Below, piece after piece: positions 1 through 10,303 of a stretch of DNA of 64,000 bases (the first letter of the stretch is position 1; every line of letters begins with the position of its first letter). Location: contig NHNW01000046.1 of NCBI GenBank assembly GCA_002786025.1, forward strand, positions 186,001 to 250,000, given 5' to 3'. Position numbers and translations under genes: made by a program. This DNA comes from Zasmidium citrigriseum. Its lineage: Eukaryota; Ascomycota; Dothideomycetes; Mycosphaerellales; Mycosphaerellaceae. The notes under the pieces are model-generated. The model did not search any database. It worked only from the letters and a program-made list of their open reading frames with translations, and was not told the origin of the DNA.

Positions 1-896
1 CAGCCTTGCTGATAGAACGTATCGATACTGAAGACGACTCACCTGCGAGCACTGCTGAATCATCTGGGTGTAGAGGGTATTGTTGAACTTGAAGTTGTCA
101 CCACCGGCGGTGAAGTAGTCTAAAAGGAGTGTCAGAAAATGTCTCGAACCTGCACATTGTCGCTTAACATACCGTTACGGGTGAGCGAAGTGTCACCCTC
201 GAACTTGTTGTGCCCGTCCAAGCCAAGTTCTGGGCCAAGACCAGGAGATGCAGTCCTGGTAGTGGCATCGCATCCAATGGAAAGCTTGCCAGTGATTGGG
301 TCACCGTCGAGTCCGACACCAAGGACTGCCAACAACACGGCCAAGTCGTAGCCTACACCGTAGACGTTTTGTTCTGAAGAAAGCAGAGTCAGTAAAGTTC
401 GAAGAGTGCATATTCTTGGAGGCACTCACGCATGTCGACAAGCTCGTTGAAGGTAGTGATACCATCGTGAGCAAGGAAGTTGTGGTTGGCAGCAGTGTTA
501 ATGCCTGGACATGCTAAAAGTAAAGAGTAGAGGGTCAGTAGATGTCTTAGAAATGTTGAAGGATGGTTGAGTTTACGTACGGCCACGGATATCATTCTTG
601 CCAGGAGCAACGAAGTAGTGGGCAGTGTCGCCCTTCGCTGGCACGAGGTTGTTGTTGCAGACCTGCTTGCCGGGAACACCATTGACAGCACCGCAGTACG
701 GGTACTTCGTGCTAATTGGAACAGCTGACTTGTGGTTGGGGTTGTTTGGGCAGCTTGCGGCGTCTCCTGGCATACGCTCGACAAGGCGGTCTCGTCGGAC
801 CATCTCCTCGGGATCCATGCCAACAGAAGTCGCAACGAATGGCCATGCCGTGACCTGAGTGGCCAGAGTGGCCGCAATGAGAGCCTTGGACAACAT
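1..896 (-). CDS. Heme-thiolate peroxygenase (chloroperoxidase/UPO family), 3' part outside window
   Basis: Secreted heme-thiolate peroxidase that would use H2O2 to oxygenate or halogenate organic substrates. Exons read 896-581, 513-430, 373-173 and 119-43 (226 codons visible); a last exon may begin at 8, but the implied 34-nt intron is too short to trust. Residues 1-17 form a signal peptide (hydrophobic, ending ...VTA). The proximal heme ligand lies in the PCP motif (Cys about residue 107), created across the first splice junction, followed by GINTAANHNFLAHDG. Exon 3 carries EGDTSLTR. Family knowledge: unspecific peroxygenases share PCP-EGD-R-E, whereas classical chloroperoxidase has EHD, so this is UPO-like. 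The acid-base Glu would lie left of the window. The gene is cut by the edge, not visibly broken. Confidence 0.9.
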
Positions 897-2044
897 GGTT
901 GCAAGACAAGGAAGTTGGTAGAGGAAGGGGCGAAGAGTGGGAGAAAAAGACTATGGATCGCCGGGTTGGGGAGTCGTTCAAATAGACGTGCAAGGGCAGG
1001 ACACCGACGGAGCCATGTGAGGGCAGACGAGTAATCAAACGGCCACGATCGACGTCAACTTGCCTGTTGAGGGCATATCGATCTCAAGGTTTGCTTTGAT
1101 ACACTTCGTCGGCGCATCGAGGCTGCCACCTGGGCACCTATTGCTCGAGCTATACGGACGCCGCCTGTAGGCAAAGTGCAAGCTGTGCCGGAGTCCGCCT
1201 GCTTCTTCAAGCCTCGACCTTGGATGTTGCCGTGTGCTGAGCACTAGCAGACTGGCGCTTGAGGCCATTTCCCCAGAGAGTGGCGTTTTCTGTGGAAGCC
1301 ACCCGTCCAGAACGCTCACCCTCCGATATGGGGCAACTATAAGCTTCAGCTTAAGCTCAAGTTGTCGGTGGAAGCATAAGCAAGCATGCCAAATCCAAGC
1401 CAATCTCACGATCTGGAACAGGTGTCTAAAGACCCTAGCGCACGTGGTGGTGGCCGGGTTCCACTCATAGCGCTGTGAGGGACGGGAAGTATGGCGCTAT
1501 GATGGTCGTTGCAGCCATGCAGACTGTTCGCGGCCAGTGAAAGGTCGAGACCAGGACGCCTCATGACGACGCAGGTAGTGAGGGTATACGTAGGAGGAAG
1601 CGCAGAAGGTTTGCTTTGCCGACTGTGGCCAGTCGCAAACATCCAAATCTCCGATGACTGCTGACCTGTAGCTTCTGAACACGAAGAGCCTCATGCTTTT
1701 GCTGCGGGCCGTCAATCATACCGAGTGACTTTCCGTGCAAGTGGAGGGTGACGTCGGACGGGTGGTCGAGAAGAGAAGGTGAAGTTGCATGATCGACGGG
1801 CTGGCGAACGAAAGGGGCTGGCGCAACGGCTGGATCTGGGGTGAGGCGTTGCAAGAACGCCGAGGGGAAACGGCCACCGAGGACAAATCAGCACTTTCTG
1901 ATTGGACGATCACCACTACTCGTGCATTGGACTATGGCGTTGCAGGTTGCTGTAGGGCAGCCTCATGGCCGACGCCGTTCCCTCAACATGACAATTCGAA
2001 TCGACGACGCTGTGATTGGAGCAAGACTCTGGCCATACACTTGA
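897..2044. other. Intergenic region, no supported gene
   Basis: Upstream flank of the peroxygenase. Only short overlapping open frames without family resemblance or consistent splice structure are visible. The first 100-150 bases presumably hold the peroxygenase promoter, but I see no convincing TATA box. Confidence 0.4.
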
Positions 2045-2658
2045 GGCTTCCCCCGTGGCTGCCTTCCCGACAAAGATGTTGCACTCTGGGACACGGAGGG
2101 CCTCACACAATTGTCTTGTCTAACTCTCGAACGGGAACTCCTTGCGAGCAAGTATCACCAACGGCGCAATACAGAGAAGACGATGCTGAGATGTCAATGT
2201 CTGGCACTAGAAGATGTGACCACTCTGAAGGCCAAGATTGTGGGCAACGATCTATCTCCAGCTGACAAAGTCTAGGTCCATTGCATGCTCGACGTCAACG
2301 AGGTGGATAATAAGCAATTGAGCAGCCAATCTGGACGAGCAAGTGGAAGGAAAGGCCAAGCACAGCAGCTTCGAGAACAAGGTCCGCATGATGACAGATG
2401 GCTGCGAGGTTTTGCAAAGACCTTATGGAGACTGTACATGCTGTTGAAGACCGAGGCGTAAGACACATTTTTGGCCTCGGAACTTCGACCGTCGAAAACC
2501 ACCGCCTGCAATACTCCGCTTCAGGCGTCCACTTTCTGCTTCCCAGGACGCGAATGCGGATTCATTGTGACCAGTCAAGAGCACGCTCACCATAATTGCG
2601 ACCAACACGTTACTGCATCTGGATACAAACGAGATACAGATGGCGATATGGATTGAAA
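2045..2658 (+). pseudogene. Possible decayed protein-coding frame with two in-frame stops
   Basis: One reading frame stays protein-like for about 200 codons but is interrupted by TAG at 2273-2275 and TAA at 2459-2461, and has no clear start. The part before the TAG is rich in Leu, Glu, Lys and Arg (for example LTLERELLASKYHQRRN), suggesting a helical segment. The frame continues sensibly through the TAG, where a single C-to-T change in a CAG (Gln) codon would explain the stop. No domain is recognised. It could instead be a chance open frame; the evidence is the continuity of composition only. Confidence 0.3.
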
Positions 2659-3357
2659 TCAAGACGTCCAAAAGCCGGAGTGAATACGCAGTCCGGATAC
2701 GACATAGGATGTTCTCGGCATGCTGAAAACGAGAGCCCCAGGTCGTTCCAGACGCCATGGCGCTCCAGATGCATCAAGAGAACTCTCTACGTCGCTTATA
2801 GGGGTGGCATGACTGGGCAAAGAGACTATGATCTCGATCTCAAGGCGTATGCACCTCAGCCGCCCTTTCACTGCGACTTCATTACGAGCGCCTAAAGATG
2901 CCCTCGACCACAAGCCGCTGAGCTGTTGGCTTTGTCTTTCCGGAGTTTTGGAGGCCTCGTGGAGGGCGCTGAGCCTGCTTTCGTCTGTTGTCACTGCCAT
3001 CATGTGACGGCTCGCATTCTGGGCAGCCGACAGAGCACATTCTAGACGGTTGGCAGTGGCAAGAGACGGACGGGCTGGACCTTTGCGATGGACATTCTGT
3101 GACTGACACCGCCGCTTCATGCCGAGAGACTCGACGATTCGTACCAGGACCTCTCGCCTAATGGCATTACACTGCAAGACATATGACCAGAGCAGGGCGA
3201 CTCCCCACACTCTCCGATCGGCGTCCTCGCTTTCTTGCTTCAGGTAACCAACGACCATGGCGTTCACATTAGCGCTCATTTGCGAGGGGTGAGACGAGGG
3301 CACGCCATCCTGGTAACTGCAGCCTGATTTACGCACTTGTCTTGGCACTACCTCCAT
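2659..3357 (-). CDS. Hypothetical protein, weak
   Basis: Longest open frame of the 1-3.8 kb gap (232 residues, ATG at 3357). I recognise no domain, signal peptide or membrane segment. A second in-frame Met (residue 28, before SANVNAMVVGYL) gives a helical N-terminus with several Val/Leu-rich turns. The C-terminal half is low in hydrophobic pattern and looks less protein-like. No neighbour supports it. It may be a non-coding open frame. Confidence 0.2.
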   Translation of the reverse strand: MEVVPRQVRKSGCSYQDGVPSSHPSQMSANVNAMVVGYLKQESEDADRRVWGVALLWSYVLQCNAIRREVLVRIVESLGMKRRCQSQNVHRKGPARPSLATANRLECALSAAQNASRHMMAVTTDESRLSALHEASKTPERQSQQLSGLWSRASLGARNEVAVKGRLRCIRLEIEIIVSLPSHATPISDVESSLDASGAPWRLERPGALVFSMPRTSYVVSGLRIHSGFWTS

Positions 3358-3882
3358 GAGGACCGTTCAGTCTCTACTTCAACAGAGGGAATCTTCCAGG
3401 CGGGAGACAGCTGTATTGGACTTATTGAGAAACTGCCATCACGCCTAGATAAGTCATTTCTGACGGCGACTTTTCTCTGCCGGTTTTTCTAATACTTCAT
3501 CACAACTGCAACACTGACGTCCTCAATGAATAAGGCTGCCTACGTTTGCAGAACTGATCGCAACTTTGCAGCTGTTTTTCAAAAAGGTGTTAATACCCCA
3601 TCACCGGAACGCAGTGCCTAGCTCTTGATTAGGAACCGAGAACGAAGCTCTCAAAGCAAGATGATTAAGCAAAACACTGGGTCTAGGATCCGTGGTACGA
3701 GGCACCAAGCCAAGTGTGCGATACGCGAAGAATCCTTAATGCTTGAATATGCCCAGCGCAGCGCATTCTCCTTCGAGATAGTCCTACCGCGTCAGCCTCA
3801 GCTTCGACAAGCAAAGTTCCGCCTCTCATTCAAAACTTCGTGAATCCGATAATTACCAAAGTCAAGAAAGTCAATCCACATC
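3358..3882. other. Intergenic region and probable methyltransferase promoter
   Basis: No supported gene. The stretch just before 3883 is A/C-rich (caaagtcaagaaagtcaatc), a common look for fungal 5' leaders, and the ATG at 3883 has a good context (CATCATGG). Confidence 0.4.
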
Positions 3883-4776
3883 ATGGCGGAATTAAAACCA
3901 AAGGACGACGAATACGTCCTGAATTTCTCCCACAAACCAGAAGAAGTAGACTACTTCCAAACCGAAGTCGAAGCCGCACTCCAACCTCGATCTCGCGAAA
4001 TGCTTCTCAAGTACACTGGGATACCACAAGACGAACTCATCAAACACATCAAAGAAATTCAGAAACGATCCTTCGACATCGCACCGTACTCTTCAGTCGG
4101 CTCAATGACCTGGTTGAATCCGATGATTTTGCTTCACTTTGCGTATCCCAAAGTCCTCGAGCGGGTGAAGGATGGAGCTTCAATCCTGGACTGTGGATGT
4201 ATGATCGCGCAGGATTTGCGACAGTTGGCGTATGACGGTGCTCCGACGGATAGGATGTATGGTTTTGATCTGGAGTCGGAGTTCTTTGAGATTGGGTATG
4301 ACTTTTTCCGGGATCGGGAGCGCTTCCAGGGCCAATTTTTCCAGGCGGACGCCATGAAAGACTTCTCGGAGAGCAGGTTGGGTGATCTTGTTGGAAAGCT
4401 GGATGTGGTTTGGTGTGCCAAGTTCATACACCTCTTCGACTGGGACGATCAGATTGTTATGGCAACGAAGCTCGTCCGACTCCTGAAGCCTCAGAAGGGA
4501 AGCATGTTCGTCGGATCTCAGAACGGGTTTCCCGATGGTAAGTTTATGCACATTAGCGGCGGCAGCGCGATTGGAAGTGGCTCGAACAAAATCTTCTTGA
4601 ATGATGTGCAGCATGTCAAGGAGATTTGGGCGGAGGTTAGCAAAAGGACTGGCCTGGAGTTTGATGTCGAGGCGACTTTGTTGGATCTGAGGACGAATGG
4701 GATGCATAAGGATGATGGCTCAGGGTATAAGAAGATTACTGGGTACAATATTCAGTACTTGATCACTATTAAATAG
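3883..4776 (+). CDS. SAM-dependent methyltransferase, AusD/Trt5-like
   Basis: Single-exon 297-residue class I methyltransferase. It starts with MAELKPKDDEYVL and has a helical N-terminal cap containing IQKRSFDIAPYSSVG. The SAM-binding motif I is ILDCGCMIAQDLR (about 101-113), where related proteins usually have LDLGCxxGQD, so the Gly-rich loop is altered (Met-Ile in place of Phe-Gly). The acidic ribose-binding residue is in YGFDLES, motif II is FFQADAM, and DVVWCAKFIHLFDW follows. Family knowledge: close relatives methylate carboxylates in fungal meroterpenoid pathways (AusD, AdrK, Trt5). The substrate here is unknown and no terpene or polyketide backbone gene is in the window. It converges on the next gene with a 117-bp gap. 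Confidence 0.85.
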   Translation: MAELKPKDDEYVLNFSHKPEEVDYFQTEVEAALQPRSREMLLKYTGIPQDELIKHIKEIQKRSFDIAPYSSVGSMTWLNPMILLHFAYPKVLERVKDGASILDCGCMIAQDLRQLAYDGAPTDRMYGFDLESEFFEIGYDFFRDRERFQGQFFQADAMKDFSESRLGDLVGKLDVVWCAKFIHLFDWDDQIVMATKLVRLLKPQKGSMFVGSQNGFPDGKFMHISGGSAIGSGSNKIFLNDVQHVKEIWAEVSKRTGLEFDVEATLLDLRTNGMHKDDGSGYKKITGYNIQYLITIK

Positions 4777-4893
4777 AGAAGAGAGAAATGGAGAACGGGA
4801 AAAGCAACGCATTTTTTAGTTGAGCTAGCTGAAGCACGACGGCAGGTGTTGTACACCAAAGAGCAGCAGGGAGTGTAGCAGGGTGAGGGTGAC

Positions 4894-5910
4894 TTACTTG
4901 TTTCTTTTCTCCTCCTCGACCATCGCACTCAAGACAACAAAGACCTCCTGGGCATACTGCTGGAACTTCTCTTTCTTGGCACTGTCGCATGGTGAGAACT
5001 TGTCAGGATGCCACCGGAACGACTCTTTCTTGACATTGACTTGCAGTTTGCGGAACAGCGCCTTGAGCTCATCCGCCCAGGCAGTTGGGTCGTCACGCCG
5101 ACCTGGAATTGGCGGGTGAGGGAACTCCTTCATGCTGGCGTAGTCTCTGAAGCAGTCATCCACAAACTTTCTCCAGCTTGTGACGGTTTGGTCCGAGGGT
5201 GTGCGGCTGCTCAAGTGCGGACGACTCGGTCGATCGCTTGAGCGCGGTGGGGGCTGCTGGTGGTCAGAATGATGCGGAGCATGTTTCGAGTAAGTACGAC
5301 GAGACTCCTGCTCGTAGTGTGCTTGATGAGAGTCAGAACGACTCGGCCGACGTGGCATCTGTGAGCTCTCTCCATTCTGCCTCCACTTACGACCGTGCTT
5401 AGTCTCGAAGCTGTACACTTTGTACCACGTTTGTGACGAACCTGTCTCAAAGCCGTGGGAAGGCCGACGACCGTGACGCCGCTGTGCTTCGAAGATCTGA
5501 TCATACTCCTTCTGGCGCTCACGTCGAGCCCAGTCTTTGTGTCTGTCTTCCTGCTTGAAGAAACGGTCCTCCAAATGGTCGTACTCTTCACTATGGCGGT
5601 CGTATGTAGCTCGAGCGCTATTCAGCTTACCACGACCGCGTTCATACTGCTCTTCGAGGTGAGTCTCGTGCCTGCGTGCCATTTTGTACATGTCCTCAAG
5701 GCGCACACGCTCCTGGGTGTTCTGCCAACGGCCGTGACGAAGTTGATCAGCAAAGTGCTCGACTTTCTTCTCGCACTTGTCGAGTTGTTCACGGAGATCC
5801 TGCTGATCGCGAGTGATCTGCCACATTTTCTGCTCTGACTTCGAGGCCCGCTCTTGAGCCTCGTCGACATCGCGCTGTTTAATGACGCTGTGATCGGATC
5901 GTAAAGACAT
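4894..5910 (-). CDS. Coiled-coil protein with C-terminal J-domain-like region
   Basis: 338 residues from the ATG at 5910 (context CCGAAAATGTC). An in-frame ATG at 6060 would add 50 residues without charged or coiled-coil character, so the internal start is preferred. Residues about 10-150 are highly charged and heptad-like (EQLDKCEKKVEHFADQ and similar), a long coiled coil. A low-complexity Arg/Ser/His/Pro linker follows. The last 60 residues contain FRWHPDKFSP, i.e. the HPD signature of J domains, followed by an AQEVFVVLSAMVEEEKR helix. The HPD loop usually stimulates Hsp70; the surrounding helices are short, so this may be a degenerate or NFKBIL1-like C-terminal module. No introns are seen. 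Confidence 0.75.
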   Translation of the reverse strand: MSLRSDHSVIKQRDVDEAQERASKSEQKMWQITRDQQDLREQLDKCEKKVEHFADQLRHGRWQNTQERVRLEDMYKMARRHETHLEEQYERGRGKLNSARATYDRHSEEYDHLEDRFFKQEDRHKDWARRERQKEYDQIFEAQRRHGRRPSHGFETGSSQTWYKVYSFETKHGRKWRQNGESSQMPRRPSRSDSHQAHYEQESRRTYSKHAPHHSDHQQPPPRSSDRPSRPHLSSRTPSDQTVTSWRKFVDDCFRDYASMKEFPHPPIPGRRDDPTAWADELKALFRKLQVNVKKESFRWHPDKFSPCDSAKKEKFQQYAQEVFVVLSAMVEEEKRNK

Positions 5911-6284
5911 TTTCGGTGGTAATGTGCTGGATAGTGTGGGCGACTGCGAGATGAGAGTGTATGCTAATACCAGATTAGCTTGAAGGTTGGAAAAAGGGTT
6001 TACGAAATCAAGGAAACAGGGGTGGCTTCGAAGACTGTTCACATAAACGAAAACACACAACGAGGGGCGAGTAAATGCTGAAAGAATTCCAGTGACGCCG
6101 CCTTTATGAAAGATGGAATAGCCATTGTGACTTAGACAAAGGATTCCACAAAGCCCTCATTCCCGGTCTTTGAGCTTATGAATGTCTGCGAGGCGCTCGC
6201 AGTAGTTCGATGGAGACGTATCCTGATTGGCTTGGCCCGAGTAGAAGAGAACTCGAATCAGTACTTTTGTGATATTCGTACAAC

Positions 6285-7056
6285 TTATCTTGACACTTCC
6301 AACTTGTCCTCAACAATCTTCTGGACCATCTTCTCGAGCATGGCGCCTCCGTTACCGGAATTGGTTTCGAAGTATGCAGCCACGCTCTTCTCGACGTACT
6401 TGCCGACCATGTCCACTTCCACATTGACGTCGTCTCCCTTGCCCTTCTTTGCCAGCACCACCTTCTCTTGCGTGTACGCGATCAACATGATCTCCCACCA
6501 TCCCTCATCATCATTGACCTCGGTCACGGTAAGCGATGCTCCGTCGAGCGTCACATATCCCTTCTCCACAATGTATCTTAATACGCTCTTGTCCTTCGGC
6601 TGCAGGCGAAATGTCTTGGCATTGCCGTCCGGCCTAGTTTCCAGGACGGTCGCAATGGTATCCACATGACCCTGCACAAAGTGACCTCCCATACGAGTGC
6701 TGCCGCTCACGGCTCGCTCGAGGTTGACTCCACTGCCCTCCTTGAGCGAACCGAGATTGGTCCTTCGCAGCGTCTCCGGCGACACGCCGACCTTGAACGA
6801 GTCCTTCTCGAACTCCGTCACAGTCAGACATGTGCCATTGATGCTTATGCTGTCGCCCAGGTGGCAATCGTCGAGGATTTCGGCGCAGTCGCTGATGGTC
6901 AAGGAGGTGCCTCCTCCACCACTCGATGATTCATCGTGGGAGACGAGCTTGGAAACGGCTGGCCGGAAGTCGTCAGCGCACGCTGCGAACGAAATCGAAA
7001 ACAAGACACGCGATAGGAGACGTACTGCCTATCTTCTCGACAATTCCCGTGAACAT
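6285..7056 (-). CDS. RIB5: Riboflavin synthase
   Basis: Catalyses dismutation of two 6,7-dimethyl-8-ribityllumazine molecules to riboflavin. Two exons, 7056-7026 and 6958-6285, joined through a 67-nt intron (GTACGT...CGCTGAC...CAG) give 234 residues. The spliced N-terminus MFTGIVEKIGTVSKL is the family hallmark; an ATG-initiated frame within the intron at 7004 is a false start. The two lumazine-binding barrels repeat the signature: GDSISINGTCLTVTEF in the first, KGYVTLDGASLTVTEV in the second. MGGHFVQGHVD is the conserved inter-barrel segment. A Ser/Gly-rich insert (SSSGGGG) lies in the first barrel, common in fungal orthologues. It shares a 222-bp intergenic region with the divergent CoA-transferase gene. 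Confidence 0.95.
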
Positions 7057-7278
7057 CTTGACAGTAGCAGCCACTGGCGTGATGCAGGAGTGCAGAGCGG
7101 GTGACGTCGAATTAGCGTGGTGCTCGAGCTCATTGACTTCTCCCCGCCGATGTCGGGCCGAGGCGTGCGGCAGTTGCGGATGCGGAAGGTCACCCCGAGA
7201 ATCCGGACTTCACAACAACAGTCTCGATATATTTGAGCTGCATGACCTTCCATTCGTTTTGGCGTTATATAGACTTCA
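7057..7278. promoter_or_regulatory. Bidirectional promoter region (riboflavin synthase / CoA-transferase)
   Basis: Only 222 bases separate the divergent start codons at 7056 (minus) and 7279 (plus), so both promoters must lie here. A TTATATAG string at about 7264-7271, 8 bases before the plus-strand ATG, is too close to be a normal TATA box. No recognised regulator site is claimed. Confidence 0.5.
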
Positions 7279-8904
7279 ATGTCGCTTCATACATCACTAC
7301 GGCTCTTTAGCCGGCCAGCCGCTTCTTCATTCACGGCCCGAGCACTCCGACAGCAGCGACGATGCCTGGCCACACCAGCTGGCTCCGTAGATGCATCGTC
7401 TTTGCCATTGGCCGGCATACGGGTCCTTGATATGACCCGAGTGCTAGCAGGAGTATGTACTGATCCAATCGGGCTAGTCTTGATGAAGGACACTTATCAA
7501 TTGCAGCCATACTGTACACAAATTCTGGGTGACCTCGGGTATGGACGATGAGCCCAGTATGACCTACCAGGTCTAAATCGTATGGTCATTGAGACTCATA
7601 ACATTCTAGCGCCGAAGTCATCAAGATCGAACATCCAACCCGTGGAGATGACACCCGTGCTTGGGGCCCTCCATACGCTTCGTATACCGAATCCAGTGGC
7701 AAGCAGGGCTCAGGGGAGAGCGCATACTTCCTTGCTGTACGTGCAAATACATGGAACATGTCCTTCCGGGCCGGATACTAAATCTTGTTCCAGGTAAATC
7801 GAAACAAGAAGTCCATCGGCCTGTCATTCCAGAACCCGGCGGGAGTAGACATTCTTCACAAACTTGCCAAAGACTGCGATGTCCTGGTCGAGAACTACCT
7901 ACCTGGCGCCTTGAAGAAGTACAATCTAGACTACGAAAGCATTCGAAAAGTCAATCCAAATCTCATCTACGCAAGCATCACTGGATATGGACAGACTGGA
8001 CCACTCAGTGCGAAAGCCGGCTACGATGTCATGGTGGAAGCGTAAGTCCCTTGCTCATTCTCCCGAGCCGAGAGACTGACATGGGAACAGCGAGATGGGC
8101 CTCATGCACATCACGGGCCACCGCGATGGTCCACCAGCCAAGGTCGGCGTGGCTGTGACAGATCTCACGACGGGCCTCTACACCTCCAACTCCGTAATGG
8201 CCGCTCTAATCGCCAGAGGAAAGACGGGCAAGGGTCAACACCTCGACGTCTGCCTCGCTGACTGCCAGATCGCAACCCTCGCCAATCTTGCAAGCTCATG
8301 CCTGATCAGTGGCAAGCCCGACACCGGACGCTGGGGAACTGCTCATCCTTCCATTGTTCCGTACAAAGCCTTCAAGACCAAAGATGGCGACATCTTGCTT
8401 GGTGGTGGCAACGATAGACTCTTCGGCATCCTGTGCAACAAGATTGAAAAACCGGAGCTGGCAACAGACGACAAGTACAAGACCAACGCCGACAGGGTGC
8501 GATCGAGAGAGGAGCTTGAGCAGATCATCGAGGACGCCACGAAGCAGAAGACGACCCAAGAATGGCTTGACATTCTGGAAGGCAGCGGAATGCCGTATGC
8601 GCCTATCAACGACGTCAAAACCACCCTGGAGCATGATCACTGTAGGTTGAATGTCTCAATTGATTTCGAACACACGACTCACGGCTATGTAGCGAAAGCA
8701 CGAGGCATGGTGACTGAAGTCGACCATCCATCCTGCGGGCCCATGAAGCTCGTGTCGCCACCTGTTAAATTCTCAGAATCGAAGCCGAGCATCAGAAGCG
8801 CACCGCCTACGTTGGGGCAGCATACAGACGATGTGTTGTCTAGCTTACTCGGCATGAGTAGTGGAGAGATAGAGTCTTTGAAGAAGGATGGTGTCATTTC
8901 GTGA
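7279..8904 (+). CDS. Family III CoA-transferase (CaiB/BaiF, SUGCT-like), probably mitochondrial
   Basis: Six exons: 7279-7452, 7507-7538, 7610-7736, 7794-8041, 8091-8641, 8693-8904, giving 447 residues. Each junction keeps frame and uses GT...AG. The first 30 residues are rich in Arg, Ser and Ala with no acids ([23 protein letters not shown]), a mitochondrial presequence. Family landmarks: [27 protein letters not shown] across junctions, [38 protein letters not shown] and [11 protein letters not shown], whose Asp matches the catalytic Asp that forms the acyl-CoA/aspartyl anhydride in this family. It most resembles succinyl-CoA:glutarate CoA-transferases, but the acids used cannot be told from sequence. 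The 51-nt last intron was chosen because it restores [17 protein letters not shown]. Confidence 0.9.
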
Positions 8905-9195
8905 GTGGAATACATAGATGCAAAGCTGCACGATTCGTCCATGGCTTCGACCAGCTTCATACAAGCCCAGCACCGTCTTAGGCCCCATAATTCGAGCCAA
9001 GGGCTTCTTGTCGAGCGCAGCCAGCTTCCACTTTGGTTGCATTTTTCGCAACTGAGCCGCGCACAGCTTCTCCTGGATCTCCACCTCCACGAGCGTAAGG
9101 CAATATGGCTCATCGCTGTAGCTTATGGGGATACTTCTTCTCACAGTCGTTACGCCGCCGTCCAGCTTTATCTCGGCGTTGACAGCATCATCATC
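8845..9195 (-). pseudogene. Unassigned open frame overlapping the CoA-transferase 3' end
   Basis: A frame open from 9195 down to 8845 reads protein-like (ISYSDEPYCLTLVEVEIQEK and onward) but has no upstream ATG; the first in-frame Met used would be an alternative codon at 9144. Its 3' end overlaps the last exon of the CoA-transferase antisense. It could be the last exon of a lost gene, a 3' UTR of the downstream dioxygenase transcript, or chance. No family is recognised. Confidence 0.2.
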
Positions 9196-9224
9196 TCAAT
9201 AACCGAAGACAGATGCGTATGTCA

Positions 9225-10303
9225 TTAAAAGACACAAAAGCTCCTCACTTCCACGCTCTCCCTAGGAGGTGCGTTCTCGGTTCCAGGGTCGACAAAGCTC
9301 GTATGTGCAACACCACAACTCCTCTTGGCCGTACTTTCATCAATCCTGCTGTCCATGATCCTGAATACGAGGGCCTGATCAGGTCGCTGCTCTCTCACAT
9401 AGACGAATTCGTGCGCACCGGGGTTGGATGGAGGACGGATTGCGAAGTTTTCGATCTCGCCAACGTTGGGAACTTGTACCTGAGCACGTATCAGTCAGTT
9501 CATCCCGCCGTTCATCTGCATCAATGTCGTACCTTGCCGCTTTGGAGATCTTCGTCCTGGATGGTACGAGCATCACAAAGGCACAAGGGGTCCCTCTGTA
9601 CTGTTTTAAGAGGCAGCCACACATTGAATATCGCAACATGTCTTCCGCGTAGATATTCATTTTCCGGTTCATCAGGCCGCATGTAGTATCTATACTCATT
9701 CAGGCCACTTTCGGGAGACTCATCAATGTGAACTCGGCGCACTGGACCATTGATATCAACAGCTCCCTTGCTATCGCTTGCTAGTGCGTCCTCTAACGTG
9801 GCAGTCCGTACCTGATACAGACCAAGATGAGATTAGTAGTCGCCCCAAACAAAGAGTATGATCGGAAATGCACTAACATGCCACTCATACTGGAAGGTCT
9901 TGAAAGCACCAGTCTCCCTCTTGAGCAGCTCGTCAACCTCTGGAAAGAAGACTTGCTTGAGCTCATCGTCATCCCGCCAGTCCTTCATCTGTGATGATAA
10001 ATGACCAACGGTGAATCCATGCTCAACAATGTTGTACTTGTGCGTCGTTCCTTGAATGTTTCGAATTCGCACTGCTATCTTTGCGATGTTAGGTGATTCA
10101 TCGTTCCGTCGAGCTACTCTCAGCTCGTGTTCTGATAACGTGCTGTTGAGCTGATCCGGGGGAGCGTTGTTTGAGTCCTTGAAGTAGTTCAAGTATGTGT
10201 GACTGAACTCGGGCTCCTGGTAGGGGCTCTTGACAGCTTTCACTTTCCGGAACTGTTTGCCATCATCGACAGCACTGGTCACTGTTTGGGTCTGGCTTGC
10301 CAT
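9225..10303 (-). CDS. CmcJ/AsaB/NvfI-type non-heme iron oxygenase
   Basis: Three exons, 10303-9878, 9811-9533 and 9479-9225, give 319 residues; both introns (66 and 53 nt) end in CAG and leave phase 0. The first exon has the family N-terminus (KSPYQEPEFSHTYLNYFK) and HGFTVGHLSSQM. Exon 2 has VRRVHIDES, whose His and Asp fit the HxD pair of a 2-His-1-carboxylate iron site, then NEYRYYMRP and FNVWLPLKTVQRDPLCLCDAR. Exon 3 has CGVAHTSFVDP with the likely second His, and PRESVEVR with the 2-oxoglutarate-anchoring Arg. Members act in secondary metabolism (AsaB, NvfI) or as GA4 desaturase-like enzymes. Substrate unknown. It is divergent from the GMC oxidoreductase. Confidence 0.85.

Noticed and set aside
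4894..6060. Start of the J-like protein at 6060
   Set aside because: The extra 50 residues lack the charged helical character of the rest, and the ATG at 5910 has a better context.
6285..7004. Riboflavin synthase starting at the ATG at 7004
   Set aside because: That start lies inside an intron. Splicing 7025-6959 restores the conserved MFTGIVEKIG N-terminus from 7056.
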